64,000 nucleotides of DNA from Actinomycetota bacterium (GTDB taxonomy: Bacteria > Actinomycetota > Acidimicrobiia > Acidimicrobiales > Ilumatobacteraceae), in NCBI GenBank assembly GCA_963169665.1, contig CAUJET010000153.1, positions 38,507 to 102,506 of the forward strand, read 5' to 3'. The notes under the pieces were generated by a model that was given only the letters and a program-made list of their open reading frames with translations, had not been told where the DNA came from and ran no database searches. Positions 18,196 through 26,882 of the stretch are shown in pieces (the first letter of the stretch is position 1; each line of letters starts with the position of its first letter). The translations under genes were made by a program, and so were the position numbers.

Positions 18196-18693
18196 TCAGG
18201 CGGCAGCGCCCTCCGCCGCCGCAGCGAGCCGTTCCAGCGTGCGCTCCATGCCGGTGCGGTTGTGGGAGACCCGGTCGGCCACCCCGCTCAACGGTTTGCC
18301 GAGCCGGCGCACCAGCCCGCCCCGCTGGTCGACCCACGTCTCCGTGACCGTGCACGTCGAGGCACCCTCACGGCCCTGTCCGCCCTCGATCTCCGGCTCG
18401 ATCCGGTACGACCAGTGCGCCACCTTGAACGGACCCGCCGTCACCGCGAAGCCGAACGTGCGGTCGGGCTCGCACTCGTCGACGGTGCACACGGTCGACC
18501 AGGTCTTGCGCCCGTTGCGGTTCTTGCCCGAGAAGCGGGCGCCGAGGGTGGGCCCGTTCGCACCCTTCTTCCACGTGGCCGAGGTGGTCTCGGGCGACCA
18601 CTCGCCCATGCGGGTCACGTCGCTCACCATCCGCCAGATGGTCGACGCCGGGGCGGCGATCCGTCGGGTCACGTCCACCTGGGTGTCTGCCAT
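18196..18693 (-). CDS. SRPBCC (START-like) family protein
   Basis: 165 residues with the polyketide-cyclase/SRPBCC pattern: DVTRRIAAPASTIWRMVSDVTRMGEWSPET at the start, then GARFSGKN and a long C-terminal helix ending in RTLERLAA. The fold binds hydrophobic ligands in a deep cavity; some members are aromatases, cyclases or toxins. Nothing points to a specific ligand. TAGCGT is six bases before the ATG. It is divergent from purA and 22 bp upstream of the HisD-like gene. Confidence 0.85.
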   Translation of the reverse strand: MADTQVDVTRRIAAPASTIWRMVSDVTRMGEWSPETTSATWKKGANGPTLGARFSGKNRNGRKTWSTVCTVDECEPDRTFGFAVTAGPFKVAHWSYRIEPEIEGGQGREGASTCTVTETWVDQRGGLVRRLGKPLSGVADRVSHNRTGMERTLERLAAAAEGAAA

Positions 18694-18699
18694 GGGTCG

Positions 18700-18705
18700 A
18701 CGCTA
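18700..18705 (-). promoter_or_regulatory. -10 box of SRPBCC gene
   Basis: TAGCGT on the lower strand, six bases before the ATG at 18693. Confidence 0.55.
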
Positions 18706-18774
18706 CTCCCACGTCGCGGGGCCCGGCCACACTCGGGCCTCGAGCGGACCCTGCCGCGAACCACCTGCACCAGC

Positions 18775-18798
18775 TAGGCTCGGCACACGTTCCGGAAC
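18775..18798 (+). promoter_or_regulatory. purA promoter with adjacent palindrome
   Basis: TAGGCT (18775-18780) is a candidate -10 box with about 65 bases of leader before purA. A perfect 10-bp palindrome GTTCCGGAAC (18789-18798) lies just after the expected transcription start and could be an operator. No -35 box is evident. Confidence 0.4.
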
Positions 18799-18852
18799 AC
18801 CCGGATCACCGAGAGCGGGCGTGCACCACGTCCAGCGTGTGAGGAGCGTTCT

Positions 18853-20145
18853 ATGCCGGTCACCGTCGTCGTCGGCGCCCAATGGGGCGACGAGGGCAAG
18901 GCCAAGGTCATCGACCTGCTGTCGAAGGAGCACAGCTACGTCGTCCGCTACCAGGGTGGCCACAACGCCGGCCACACGGTGGTCGTCGGTGACGAGCGCT
19001 ACGCCCTGCAGCTCATCCCCAGCGGCATCCTCTACGACCACGTCGTGCCGGTGATCGCCAACGGTGTGGTCGTCGACATGCCGACGCTGTTCAACGAGGT
19101 CGACACCCTCGAGCGCCGGGGCATCTCGTGCGAGCGCCTCGTCGTCAGCAGTCACGCCCACCTGATCTTCCCGTGGCACCAGGCGTGGGATGCCCTGTTC
19201 GAGCAGGGCCGCGGCGACGCCAAGATCGGTACCACGCTCAAGGGCATCGGCCCGGCGTACGCGGACAAGGCCCGTCGCGTCGGCATCCGCGCCGGCGACG
19301 TGCTCGACCCGGCCGCGTTCGCGGCCACGGTCGCCGAACGCGCTGCCGTGGAGAGCGATGCGCTCGTGGCCGCAGGTGGCGACGCCCTCGACATCGACGC
19401 CCTCGTGGCCCAGTTCAGCGCCCTCGCGGCCCGGCTCGCGCCGTACATCGCCGACACCGTGAACGTGCTCCACGACGCGCTCGCCGGTGGACACCACGTG
19501 CTGCTCGAAGGTGCGCAGGCCACGTTCCTCGACCTCGACCACGGCACGTATCCGTACGTCACCTCGTCGAACCCGACGGCGGGCGGCGCCTGTGCCGGCA
19601 CCGGTCTCGGCCCCCGCGACATCGACCGCATCGTCGGCATCACCAAGGCGTACACCACCCGCGTGGGCGCCGGCCCGTTCCCCACCGAGCTGCTCGACGT
19701 CGACGGCGATCGCCTCGTCGAGATCGGCCGTGAGTTCGGCACCGTCACCGGTCGGCGTCGACGTCCGGGCTGGATCGACTGCGTCATGCTCCGCCACGCG
19801 GTGAAGGTGAACTCGCTCACCGAACTGGCCCTCACCAAGCTCGACGTGCTCGACGGCTTCGACACGGTCAAGGTGTGTGTCGGCTACCGGGTGAACGGCG
19901 AGCGGCTGGCCCACTACCCCGACCGGGTCGACCTGCTCGGCCAGGTGGAGCCCGAGTACATCGAGCTGCCGGGCTGGAACCGTGAGCTGCGCAGCATGCG
20001 CCAACCGAGCGAGCTGCCCGCCGCCGCCCGTGCGTTCGTGCAGCTGGTGGAGGCCGAGGTCGGCGTGCCGATCACGGTCGTGGGCGTCGGCGCCGAGCGC
20101 GACGACTACCTGCACTGGGCGCCCACCGTCGGTGCCGAGGGATGA
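18853..20145 (+). CDS. purA: Adenylosuccinate synthetase
   Basis: Makes adenylosuccinate from IMP, aspartate and GTP. 430 residues, the usual length. GAQWGDEGKAK (8-18) carries catalytic Asp13, GGHNAGHT carries His41, and GTTLKGIGPAY and TVTGRRRRPGW are family blocks. The position-17 Gly of the common GDEGKGK loop is Ala here. Start ATG 18853 follows a GAGGAG site at six bases, so this operon uses a led mRNA. The last codons overlap purB by four bases, coupling two successive steps of AMP synthesis. Confidence 0.96.
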   Translation: MPVTVVVGAQWGDEGKAKVIDLLSKEHSYVVRYQGGHNAGHTVVVGDERYALQLIPSGILYDHVVPVIANGVVVDMPTLFNEVDTLERRGISCERLVVSSHAHLIFPWHQAWDALFEQGRGDAKIGTTLKGIGPAYADKARRVGIRAGDVLDPAAFAATVAERAAVESDALVAAGGDALDIDALVAQFSALAARLAPYIADTVNVLHDALAGGHHVLLEGAQATFLDLDHGTYPYVTSSNPTAGGACAGTGLGPRDIDRIVGITKAYTTRVGAGPFPTELLDVDGDRLVEIGREFGTVTGRRRRPGWIDCVMLRHAVKVNSLTELALTKLDVLDGFDTVKVCVGYRVNGERLAHYPDRVDLLGQVEPEYIELPGWNRELRSMRQPSELPAAARAFVQLVEAEVGVPITVVGVGAERDDYLHWAPTVGAEG

Positions 20146-21452
20146 TCCCCCGGTACACCACGCCGGAGATGGTGGCGGTCTTCTCCGACCCCGCCCGCTT
20201 CGGTCGCTGGCTCGAGATCGAACTGCTCGCCACCGAGGCCCACGTGGCCCTCGGCATCGTCCCGGCCGAACACGCGGCGGCCTGCCGCGCCGGCGCTCCC
20301 GTGGTCGACGAGGCGTTCGTCGCCGCCGTGAGCGAGCGTGAGCTCGTCACCGATCACGACGTCGCCGCGTTCGTCGACGTCGTGCAGGGCGCCATCGGCG
20401 CACCGGCCGGCGCGTGGATCCACTACGGACTCACCAGCAGCGACGTCGTCGACACGGCGTGGTGCTGGATGCTCCGCGACGCTGCCGACCTGCTGATCGA
20501 TGCCTCGACGCAGTTGCTCGGCACGTTGGTGGAGATGGCCGAACGCCATCGCGACACCGTGATGATCGGCCGCACCCACGGTGTGCACGCCGAGCCGACG
20601 ACCTTCGGCGCGAAGGTTGCCCTGTGGGCGCTGCAGGTGGGCCGTGATCGTGAGCGGCTGCGCGCCGCCCGCGAGACCGTGTCGGTCTGCAAGCTGAGCG
20701 GTGCCGTCGGCACCTACTCGAACATCGATCCCAGCGTCGAGCGCTACGTGGCCGAGCGGCTCGGGTTGCGGCCCGTGCCCGCCACCCAGGTGATCGCTCG
20801 CGATCGTCACGCCGAATACCTGTGGGCATGCGCAGCGGTCGGGTCGACGCTGGAGCTCATCGCAGTCGAGCTCCGGCACCTGCAGCGCACCGAGGTGCGC
20901 GAGGTACAGGAGGGTTTCAAGCCGGGCCAGAAGGGTTCGTCGGCGATGCCGCACAAGAAGAACCCGATCTCGGCCGAGACCATCAGCGGTCTGTCGCGCG
21001 TGTTGCGCGGCAATCTCCAGGCCGGCATGCAGAACGTCGCACTGTGGCACGAGCGCGACATCTCGCACAGTTCGGTCGAGCGGGTCGTGCTGCCCGACTC
21101 GTCGCAACTGGCGCACTATGTGATGCGTCGGGGGCAGAAGTTGTTGGCCGGACTCGTCGTCGACGGTGCGCGCATGCGGGCCAATCTGTACGCGAGCCAC
21201 GGGCTGGTGTTCAGTCAAGGCGTGCTGCTCGCACTCGTGCAGGCGGGCCTCAGCCGTGACGACGCCTATCGCATCGTGCAGGGTGCGGCGATGCAGGCGT
21301 GGGACGAACAGACCGACTTCCGAACCCTGCTCGAGGCCGATCCGTCGGTCGCCGCGCTCGGTGGCGCGGCCCTCGACTCGGCGTTCGACCTCGACCGTTC
21401 GCTGCGCAACGTGGGCGCGGTGTTCGAGGCGCTCGCCGATCTCGACGTCTGA
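20142..21452 (+). CDS. purB: Adenylosuccinate lyase
   Basis: Cleaves adenylosuccinate to AMP and SAICAR to AICAR. 436 residues with the three fumarase/aspartase-superfamily regions: HYGLTSSDVVDT, GRTHGVHAEPT with the general acid His, and the signature SSAMPHKKNP on the catalytic serine loop. The ATG overlaps the purA stop (ATGA), giving a purA-purB pair. It converges on a small conserved gene 18 bp downstream. Confidence 0.96.
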   Translation: MIPRYTTPEMVAVFSDPARFGRWLEIELLATEAHVALGIVPAEHAAACRAGAPVVDEAFVAAVSERELVTDHDVAAFVDVVQGAIGAPAGAWIHYGLTSSDVVDTAWCWMLRDAADLLIDASTQLLGTLVEMAERHRDTVMIGRTHGVHAEPTTFGAKVALWALQVGRDRERLRAARETVSVCKLSGAVGTYSNIDPSVERYVAERLGLRPVPATQVIARDRHAEYLWACAAVGSTLELIAVELRHLQRTEVREVQEGFKPGQKGSSAMPHKKNPISAETISGLSRVLRGNLQAGMQNVALWHERDISHSSVERVVLPDSSQLAHYVMRRGQKLLAGLVVDGARMRANLYASHGLVFSQGVLLALVQAGLSRDDAYRIVQGAAMQAWDEQTDFRTLLEADPSVAALGGAALDSAFDLDRSLRNVGAVFEALADLDV

Positions 21453-21470
21453 ACGTGCTGGTGTCGGTGA

Positions 21471-21887
21471 TCAGCCGGCGGCGCGGCTGATGCCAGCGGT
21501 CTTCAGCACCGACGCCTCGACGCCGACTTCGCGCCACGTGGCGTAGCTGATGCCTTGGCGCTGGCTGTAGGACTTGGCGACCTTCACGAACTCGGCCTCG
21601 AGTGCGGTCATGTCGATGCCGGCGCTCATCGTCTCCAATTCTTCGGAGAGATTCCGGCGTTCCTGGATGAGTCGCAGCTCGTCGAGAGGGTCGGCCATGG
21701 CGATCTCTTCGTCGATCTTCGCGAGGCGTGCCTTGATCGAATCCGGGGTGCGCTTGCGTCCGCGCTTGGGCTTGTTCGAACGCAGTGCATCCAGGTATTC
21801 ACGCACGGCTCGACCCTCGGTTCGACCTGCGGCCATCGCTGCCTTGTGCTCGTCGCTGAGCGGATTCTTGGGACCCTTCTTTGCCAT
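21471..21887 (-). CDS. Small conserved actinobacterial coiled-coil protein
   Basis: 138 residues, rich in Lys/Arg at the start (MAKKGPKNPLSDEHKAAM, KPKRGRKRTPDSI). A heptad-like Glu/Leu helix follows (DELRLIQERRNLSEELETM) and the end is compact (SYATWREVGVEASVLKTAGISR). I recognise it as a recurrent uncharacterised actinobacterial family but know no assigned function. The basic head and helical middle would suit nucleic-acid or nucleoid association; this is inference. TACGCT lies seven bases before the ATG. The upstream spacer is AT-rich for this genome. Confidence 0.75.
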   Translation of the reverse strand: MAKKGPKNPLSDEHKAAMAAGRTEGRAVREYLDALRSNKPKRGRKRTPDSIKARLAKIDEEIAMADPLDELRLIQERRNLSEELETMSAGIDMTALEAEFVKVAKSYSQRQGISYATWREVGVEASVLKTAGISRAAG

Positions 21888-21894
21888 GTGCCGC

Positions 21895-21900
21895 AGCGTA
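21895..21900 (-). promoter_or_regulatory. -10 box of small coiled-coil protein gene
   Basis: TACGCT on the lower strand, seven bases before the ATG at 21887. Confidence 0.5.
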
Positions 21901-22059
21901 TCGATTGATTCGTTCGTCGTCTTGCATCGGTTTCATTGTCTCCAAATAGGTCGCTGCCATTGTCATGGGAACAGTCGCCGGCGTGGTGGCTCGCCCGACC
22001 CGATCCGCCGCCGGTGACCGGTGCCGTCAGGGCGTCCTCCGAGTAGCGTCACCGAGGTC

Positions 22060-22917
22060 ATGGACCTCGGCGCACTGTTCGAACTCGCTCCTCACGGCCC
22101 CGACACCTTCGTCGGTGTCGGCCCTCGGTATCCGTGGGGTGGGCTGTTCGGCGGCCAGATCGTGGCTCAGGCGTTGCGGGCCGCGGCGGGCACCGTCGAC
22201 CCCGAGCTCGAGCCGCACTCACTGCGCGCCTACTTCATCCGCCGGGGTGATCACACCGAGCCGATCAGGTTCGAGGTCGACCGGATCCGCAACGGGCGCA
22301 GCTTCTGCACCCGACGCGTGGTCGCTCGACAGGCGATCGGGGCGATCCTGAACCTGGAGGCGTCCTTCCAGCGTCCAGAGGCCACCACCGAGCTCCAGCC
22401 CATCGCGATGCCCGTCGGTCTCCCCGGCCCCGACGACTGCGAGGGCGATGTGTGGACCACGTCGTTCCAACGCCGCAGCGTGCCGGACGCCGCGCTCGCC
22501 GCGGCAGGCATCCTCCGAGCCGGTCGCACCGCGGTGTGGATGCGCGTCGCCGATCCCGTCGTCGACGACGACCTGGTCCACCGGTGCTGGCTCGCCTATC
22601 TCAGCGACGACGTGCCCACCGATTCGGTCCGGCGAGCGCTCGCCGAGCACGAGGGCATCACGGACATCGAGACCTGGTGGCAGGGCAGCTTCGCCGCCAG
22701 CCTCGATCACACCGTGTGGTTCCATCGCCCGGTGAAGGTGGACGAGTGGCATCTGTTCGACTTCTCCTGCCACCGCTACATCGGAGCCCGCGGTGTGTCG
22801 GTCGGGCACGTGTTCACCATCGACGGCGAACACGTCGCGACCGTGACTCAGGAGGTCCTGGTGCGCCGCAGTCGACCGGATGGCCGACCCGACGGCACGC
22901 CCTCGGCAGGGGAGTGA
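22060..22917 (+). CDS. Acyl-CoA thioesterase II (TesB-like)
   Basis: 285 residues with two hotdog folds. GGLFGGQIVAQALRAA and HSLRAYFIRRGD are the N-terminal domain blocks. The C-terminal domain has SLDHTVWFHRPVKVDEWHLFDF, which carries the Asp and His expected of TesB-type enzymes. It hydrolyses medium/long acyl-CoA in the cytoplasm. A TAGCGT box at 22044-22049 lies ten bases before the ATG. The 3' end overlaps the region from which pyrE is transcribed. Confidence 0.88.
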   Translation: MDLGALFELAPHGPDTFVGVGPRYPWGGLFGGQIVAQALRAAAGTVDPELEPHSLRAYFIRRGDHTEPIRFEVDRIRNGRSFCTRRVVARQAIGAILNLEASFQRPEATTELQPIAMPVGLPGPDDCEGDVWTTSFQRRSVPDAALAAAGILRAGRTAVWMRVADPVVDDDLVHRCWLAYLSDDVPTDSVRRALAEHEGITDIETWWQGSFAASLDHTVWFHRPVKVDEWHLFDFSCHRYIGARGVSVGHVFTIDGEHVATVTQEVLVRRSRPDGRPDGTPSAGE

Positions 22918-22934
22918 CCTCGGCGGCGCCCGAC

Positions 22935-22940
22935 TAGCGT
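22935..22940 (+). promoter_or_regulatory. -10 box of pyrE
   Basis: TAGCGT, eight bases before the GTG at 22949. It selects this start over an upstream in-frame ATG inside the thioesterase gene. Confidence 0.55.
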
Positions 22941-22948
22941 CGGTCGCC

Positions 22949-23533
22949 GTGTCCGACGCTGCATCCCCCGATCTCCCGCCCCTCGACCCGGCCCGCCACG
23001 CGCTCCGCGAACACGTGCTGCGCCACAGCGTCCGGCGCGGTGACTTCACCCTGAAGTCGGGCGCGAAGAGCAGCTGGTTCCTCGACACCAAGCAGACCGC
23101 CTGCCGACCAGACGGCGTGCTGCTGATGGCAGACGTCGCCCTGTCGATCGTCCCGGCGGACGCCACCGCCATCGGCGGGCTCACCGTCGGCGCCGACCCG
23201 GTGGCCTACGCCGTCGCAGCGATCGGTGCCACCCGGGGGTGGTCGCTGAAGAGCTTCACGGTGCGCAAAGAGGCCAAGGACCACGGTGTCACGGGTCGCC
23301 TCGCCGGCGCGCTGGAACCGGGCGACCGGGTGGTCATCACCGAAGACACCGTCACCCGTGGCACGTCGATCATGGAAGCCGTCGAGGTCGTGCGTGCCTT
23401 CGGCGCCGAGCCCGTCATGATCACCGTGATCGTCGACCGGGGTGGCACGTGCGGCGCGATGGCTGAGGCGGCAGGGGTGCCGTTCGTGCCGATGCTCACC
23501 GCCGTCGACCTCGGGTTCGGGTTCGGGACCTGA
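22949..23533 (+). CDS. pyrE: Orotate phosphoribosyltransferase
   Basis: Joins orotate to PRPP to make OMP in pyrimidine synthesis. 194 residues. GDFTLKSGAKSSWFLD is the N-terminal orotate loop, GLTVGADPVAYAVA the core, and VVITEDTVTRGTS the PRPP-binding motif, with Glu-Asp in the acidic pair. FTVRKEAKDHG holds the catalytic loop lysines. GTG 22949 is taken as start because of the adjacent -10 box. No other pyr genes are nearby. Confidence 0.92.
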   Translation: MSDAASPDLPPLDPARHALREHVLRHSVRRGDFTLKSGAKSSWFLDTKQTACRPDGVLLMADVALSIVPADATAIGGLTVGADPVAYAVAAIGATRGWSLKSFTVRKEAKDHGVTGRLAGALEPGDRVVITEDTVTRGTSIMEAVEVVRAFGAEPVMITVIVDRGGTCGAMAEAAGVPFVPMLTAVDLGFGFGT

Positions 23534-23563
23534 TCCGTCCGGAGGTTCCAGCCTCGTCGGGCG

Positions 23564-25573
23564 TCAGCTCCCGGCGACGGGGGCAGGCGCCTCGGCCGGT
23601 GCGCTGGTGGCCAGCAGCAGGGCGTCCTCGCTCGGCATCGGTCGACCGATGAGGTATCCCTGCACGAGCTGACAGCCGAGCGTGCGTAGCACCTCGAGTT
23701 CCGCGCCGGTCTCCACGCCCTCGGCGAGCACGACGTAGTCGAGCCCCTTCGCGAGGTCGACCATCGCCCGCACGATGCACTGGTCCTGGGTGGACGCTGC
23801 GATCTCGGCGACGAACTCGCGGTCGATCTTCACCATGTGCACCGGGTAGCGGCGCAGGTACGCGAGCGACGAGTAGCCGGTACCGAAGTCGTCGATCGCC
23901 ACCCGGATGCCGGCGAGCTTCAGCTCGCGCAGGCGCTCGAGCGCCTTGTCCGGATCGTCGAGCAGCATCGTCTCGGTCATCTCCAGCACGAGCCAGTGCG
24001 GTGGCACGTCGTGGCGGCGGAGCGCGTCGCGCACCCGGCCGAGCAGGTGCGGCGACTGGAGCTCACGGCCCGAGATGTTCACGTGTACGACGAGCGGCTC
24101 CCGTCCGTGCGCGATCCGTTCGCGGTTCCACGTCGCCACGTCACGGCAGGCGAGGTCGAGCATGCGGTCGCCGAGCGCCTGGATCAGGCCGGTCTCCTCG
24201 GCGACGGGGACGAAGCGGTCGGGACGGACGTCGCCGAGCACCGGGTGCACCCATCGTGCGAGCGCCTCGAACCCGACGAGCTCGTCGTCGTCGGCGCGCT
24301 TCACCGGTTGGTAGGCGACGCTCAGCTCACGCCGCGCGATCGCACTGCGCAGGCCGCGCTCGAGCAGCACGCGCTCGGCAGCGTTGACGCGCAGGCCCTC
24401 GTCGGCGACGTCGTAGCAGTTCCGGCCGCGGTCCTTCGCCCGGTACATCGCCAGGTCGGCGTCGTGGAGGAGAGCGTCCGCGGACGTGTGGTGCGGGCCC
24501 GCGTGGGCGACGCCGATCGAGACCGAGGCGTGCGTCTGCTCGCCCTGCAGGTCGAACGGCTCCATGAGGGCTTCGAGGATCCGCTCGGCAATGCCGCGGA
24601 CGAGTTCGGTGTCGCCCGCGCTCTCGCAGAGGATCACGAACTCGTCGCCGCCCAGGCGTGCGACGGTGTCGATGCTGCGCACGCAGCGCATCAGCCGCTC
24701 GGCCGCGGTGGTGAGCAGTTGGTCGCCGGCGCCGTGACCGAAGGAGTCGTTGATGTGCTTGAACCTGTCGAGGTCGAGGAAGAGCACCGACGGCCACGCA
24801 CCCGACCGGCGGGCGCCCACGAGGGCGAGCTCGATCCGTTCGGTCACCACGGCCCGGTTCACGAGGCCGGTGAGCGGATCGTGCGAGGCCTGCCACGCGA
24901 GACGATCTCGTGCCGCCTCGCGGTCGGCGTTGTCGGTGACGATCACCAGTCCGCCGACGCACACGTCGTGCTCGGTGAACGGGACGATCGCGACGTCGGC
25001 TGCGATCGAGCGGTCGCTGCCGTCGGTCGACAGCAGACGGACGTCGTGGCGCGACCAGCGTCCGCCGAGCAGCACGTCGTCGAGTTCGGCGATCGGCAGC
25101 ATCGGCCGGGACACACCGTCGCGTCCGACCATGAGCAGCACCTCGTCGAGCGGTCGCCCGACGAGCGACTCGGCCGGGCCGAACATCCGCTCGGCCTCGG
25201 GGTTGGCGTTGGCCACCGTGCCCGACCGCTCGATCACGACGAGGGCGGTGGTGACCGAGTCGAACACCAGCTGCAGGCGGTGGCGCTCTGCGGCGAGCAC
25301 GTGGGAGGTCTGGGCCTGCAGCTGCTCGTACATCGTGGCGAACTCCACCGCGGACACCGCGAGCGTGCGCTCGACGAGGGTCTGGGCGCGATCGGCGTCC
25401 GCATAGGCGCGGTCGACCCGACCGACGAAGTCGGTCCACTGCTCGGCCGACGGCGGCGCGCCGACGATCTCGCATCGTTCGAGCTGGCGGACGAGCAGCG
25501 GATGCTGCGCCCCCGGCACCGCGGGCGGCGCGAAGGGCTGCTCGGGCTCGGGGCTCGTGAGGTCGCTCGTCAT
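23564..25573 (-). CDS. PAS-GGDEF-EAL cyclic-di-GMP protein
   Basis: 669 residues, no membrane segments. A helical lead (40-95) precedes a PAS domain (about 97-215). The GGDEF domain has intact GGDEF at 308-312 and an inhibitory I-site RSID (299-302). The EAL domain has EAL at 436-438 and DFGTGYSSL. Both cyclase and phosphodiesterase active motifs are complete, so either or both activities are possible. The ATG at 25573 is eight bases after the stop of the FIST gene. The pair probably forms a sensor-effector unit. Confidence 0.93.
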   Translation of the reverse strand: MTSDLTSPEPEQPFAPPAVPGAQHPLLVRQLERCEIVGAPPSAEQWTDFVGRVDRAYADADRAQTLVERTLAVSAVEFATMYEQLQAQTSHVLAAERHRLQLVFDSVTTALVVIERSGTVANANPEAERMFGPAESLVGRPLDEVLLMVGRDGVSRPMLPIAELDDVLLGGRWSRHDVRLLSTDGSDRSIAADVAIVPFTEHDVCVGGLVIVTDNADREAARDRLAWQASHDPLTGLVNRAVVTERIELALVGARRSGAWPSVLFLDLDRFKHINDSFGHGAGDQLLTTAAERLMRCVRSIDTVARLGGDEFVILCESAGDTELVRGIAERILEALMEPFDLQGEQTHASVSIGVAHAGPHHTSADALLHDADLAMYRAKDRGRNCYDVADEGLRVNAAERVLLERGLRSAIARRELSVAYQPVKRADDDELVGFEALARWVHPVLGDVRPDRFVPVAEETGLIQALGDRMLDLACRDVATWNRERIAHGREPLVVHVNISGRELQSPHLLGRVRDALRRHDVPPHWLVLEMTETMLLDDPDKALERLRELKLAGIRVAIDDFGTGYSSLAYLRRYPVHMVKIDREFVAEIAASTQDQCIVRAMVDLAKGLDYVVLAEGVETGAELEVLRTLGCQLVQGYLIGRPMPSEDALLLATSAPAEAPAPVAGS

Positions 25574-25581
25574 GGGGCCGG

Positions 25582-26790
25582 TCAGCCTTCCTGGTTCTGC
25601 TGGTGCTGCTGGGGGTCGGGCGCGTCGCTGGCGTCGGTGACGTGCGGGACGTCGGGGCTGCTCCCCGGGCGCTCGCGGAGCGTGGTGATGCAGATCGTCT
25701 CGTCGACGACGTCGAGGCCGAGCTCGGTGGGAGCGAGGGCGCCGTACGCCCAGCACGCGACGACCGGGGTGGCGGGCGACATCGCAGCGACCACGGCGTC
25801 GAGTTCGTCCTCGGCGCGCTGGCCGAGCACACGGCGACGGCCGGCGGCGCTCACCACGAGGCAGAGCCCCGCGTCGTCGAGATGGGCGGCCTTCGCCGCC
25901 AGAGAGGCGTCGTGGGCGAGGTCGGCCGGCGACGCGCGCAGCAGGCGGACCGTGGCCCCCTGCGGGACGTCGCCCGACATCGCCACCGACCCGTCGGTGT
26001 GGAACCGTCGCGGCGCCCGCACGGTCACATGGTCGTCGAGGTCGCGGACCTCCATCGGCAGCATCGAACTGTTCGCCACGAGATCGTCGGCGAGCGGGCC
26101 GAGGTAGTCGCGATAGAGCTCCGTCGCGGTCTGCCCGTCGAGCTCGTGGATCACGTTGCCCATCGTGTTGGTGGCGAGCCGCTCGGGCCCGACCGGCGTC
26201 CAGCCGGCGCCGGCACCCTGCGCGATCTCGAGCTGGTCGCCGTAGAGGCCGACTGCGCAGACGTGACCGGGTTCGGCCGCGCCTGCTACGAGGGTCCAGG
26301 CCCGCTCGTACCGGGACCCGTCGGCGGCGAGCACACCGACCACCTGCACGTCGGGCAGCACGTCGGTGATGCCGGCGGCGATGGCCGAGCCGTTCATCAG
26401 CACACCGTCGGCCGCGACCATCACGACCCGCAGGTCCGGCTCCGCCAGCGTCTCGGCGACGTCGCGCCCGGCACGACGTGCCGAGCCGGCCGTCCGCAAT
26501 GCAGCGGTGGCCGAGCGAACCCTCGTCGCGTCGAAGCGGACCACGGTCGCAACGAGCGCATCGTCGTGGACGACGCCACCGATCGCCTGTCCGTCCGTCG
26601 ACCAGCCGAGCAGGCCGTGGCCGTCCCACGCAGCGGCGAGCTCGCCGACTGGATCGAGACCCAGCTCATCGGCAATGTCGATCACCCCCCGATCGCCCAT
26701 GAGCAGCACGAGCGAGGCCCGACCGTCGGGGGCGGGGGCAGCGGGCGACCACCCGTCGGCTGCGCGCCAGGTGAATGTCTCCGCGATCAC
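25582..26790 (-). CDS. FIST sensory domain protein
   Basis: 402 residues covering FIST-N and FIST-C: SLVLLMGDRG and GLLGWSTDGQA early, VGVLAADGSRYERAW mid, ATELYRDYLG and VVACWAYGALAP late. FIST (Borziak and Zhulin) is a ligand-sensing module found with signalling outputs and is thought to bind small molecules such as amino acids. Here it has no fused output but is followed after 8 bp by the GGDEF-EAL protein. The GTG start at 26790 is the only in-frame start near the domain edge, and no ribosome-binding site is seen, so the start is uncertain. Confidence 0.85.
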   Translation of the reverse strand: MIAETFTWRAADGWSPAAPAPDGRASLVLLMGDRGVIDIADELGLDPVGELAAAWDGHGLLGWSTDGQAIGGVVHDDALVATVVRFDATRVRSATAALRTAGSARRAGRDVAETLAEPDLRVVMVAADGVLMNGSAIAAGITDVLPDVQVVGVLAADGSRYERAWTLVAGAAEPGHVCAVGLYGDQLEIAQGAGAGWTPVGPERLATNTMGNVIHELDGQTATELYRDYLGPLADDLVANSSMLPMEVRDLDDHVTVRAPRRFHTDGSVAMSGDVPQGATVRLLRASPADLAHDASLAAKAAHLDDAGLCLVVSAAGRRRVLGQRAEDELDAVVAAMSPATPVVACWAYGALAPTELGLDVVDETICITTLRERPGSSPDVPHVTDASDAPDPQQHQQNQEG

Positions 26791-26882
26791 ACGTGGATCA
26801 TCGGTCGGCGATGCCGCCCGCTTGAGCCTCGCCTCCCCCGGTGCACCCCGCGGATCCCCGGCGAGGGCGCTCGGGGGAGCGT

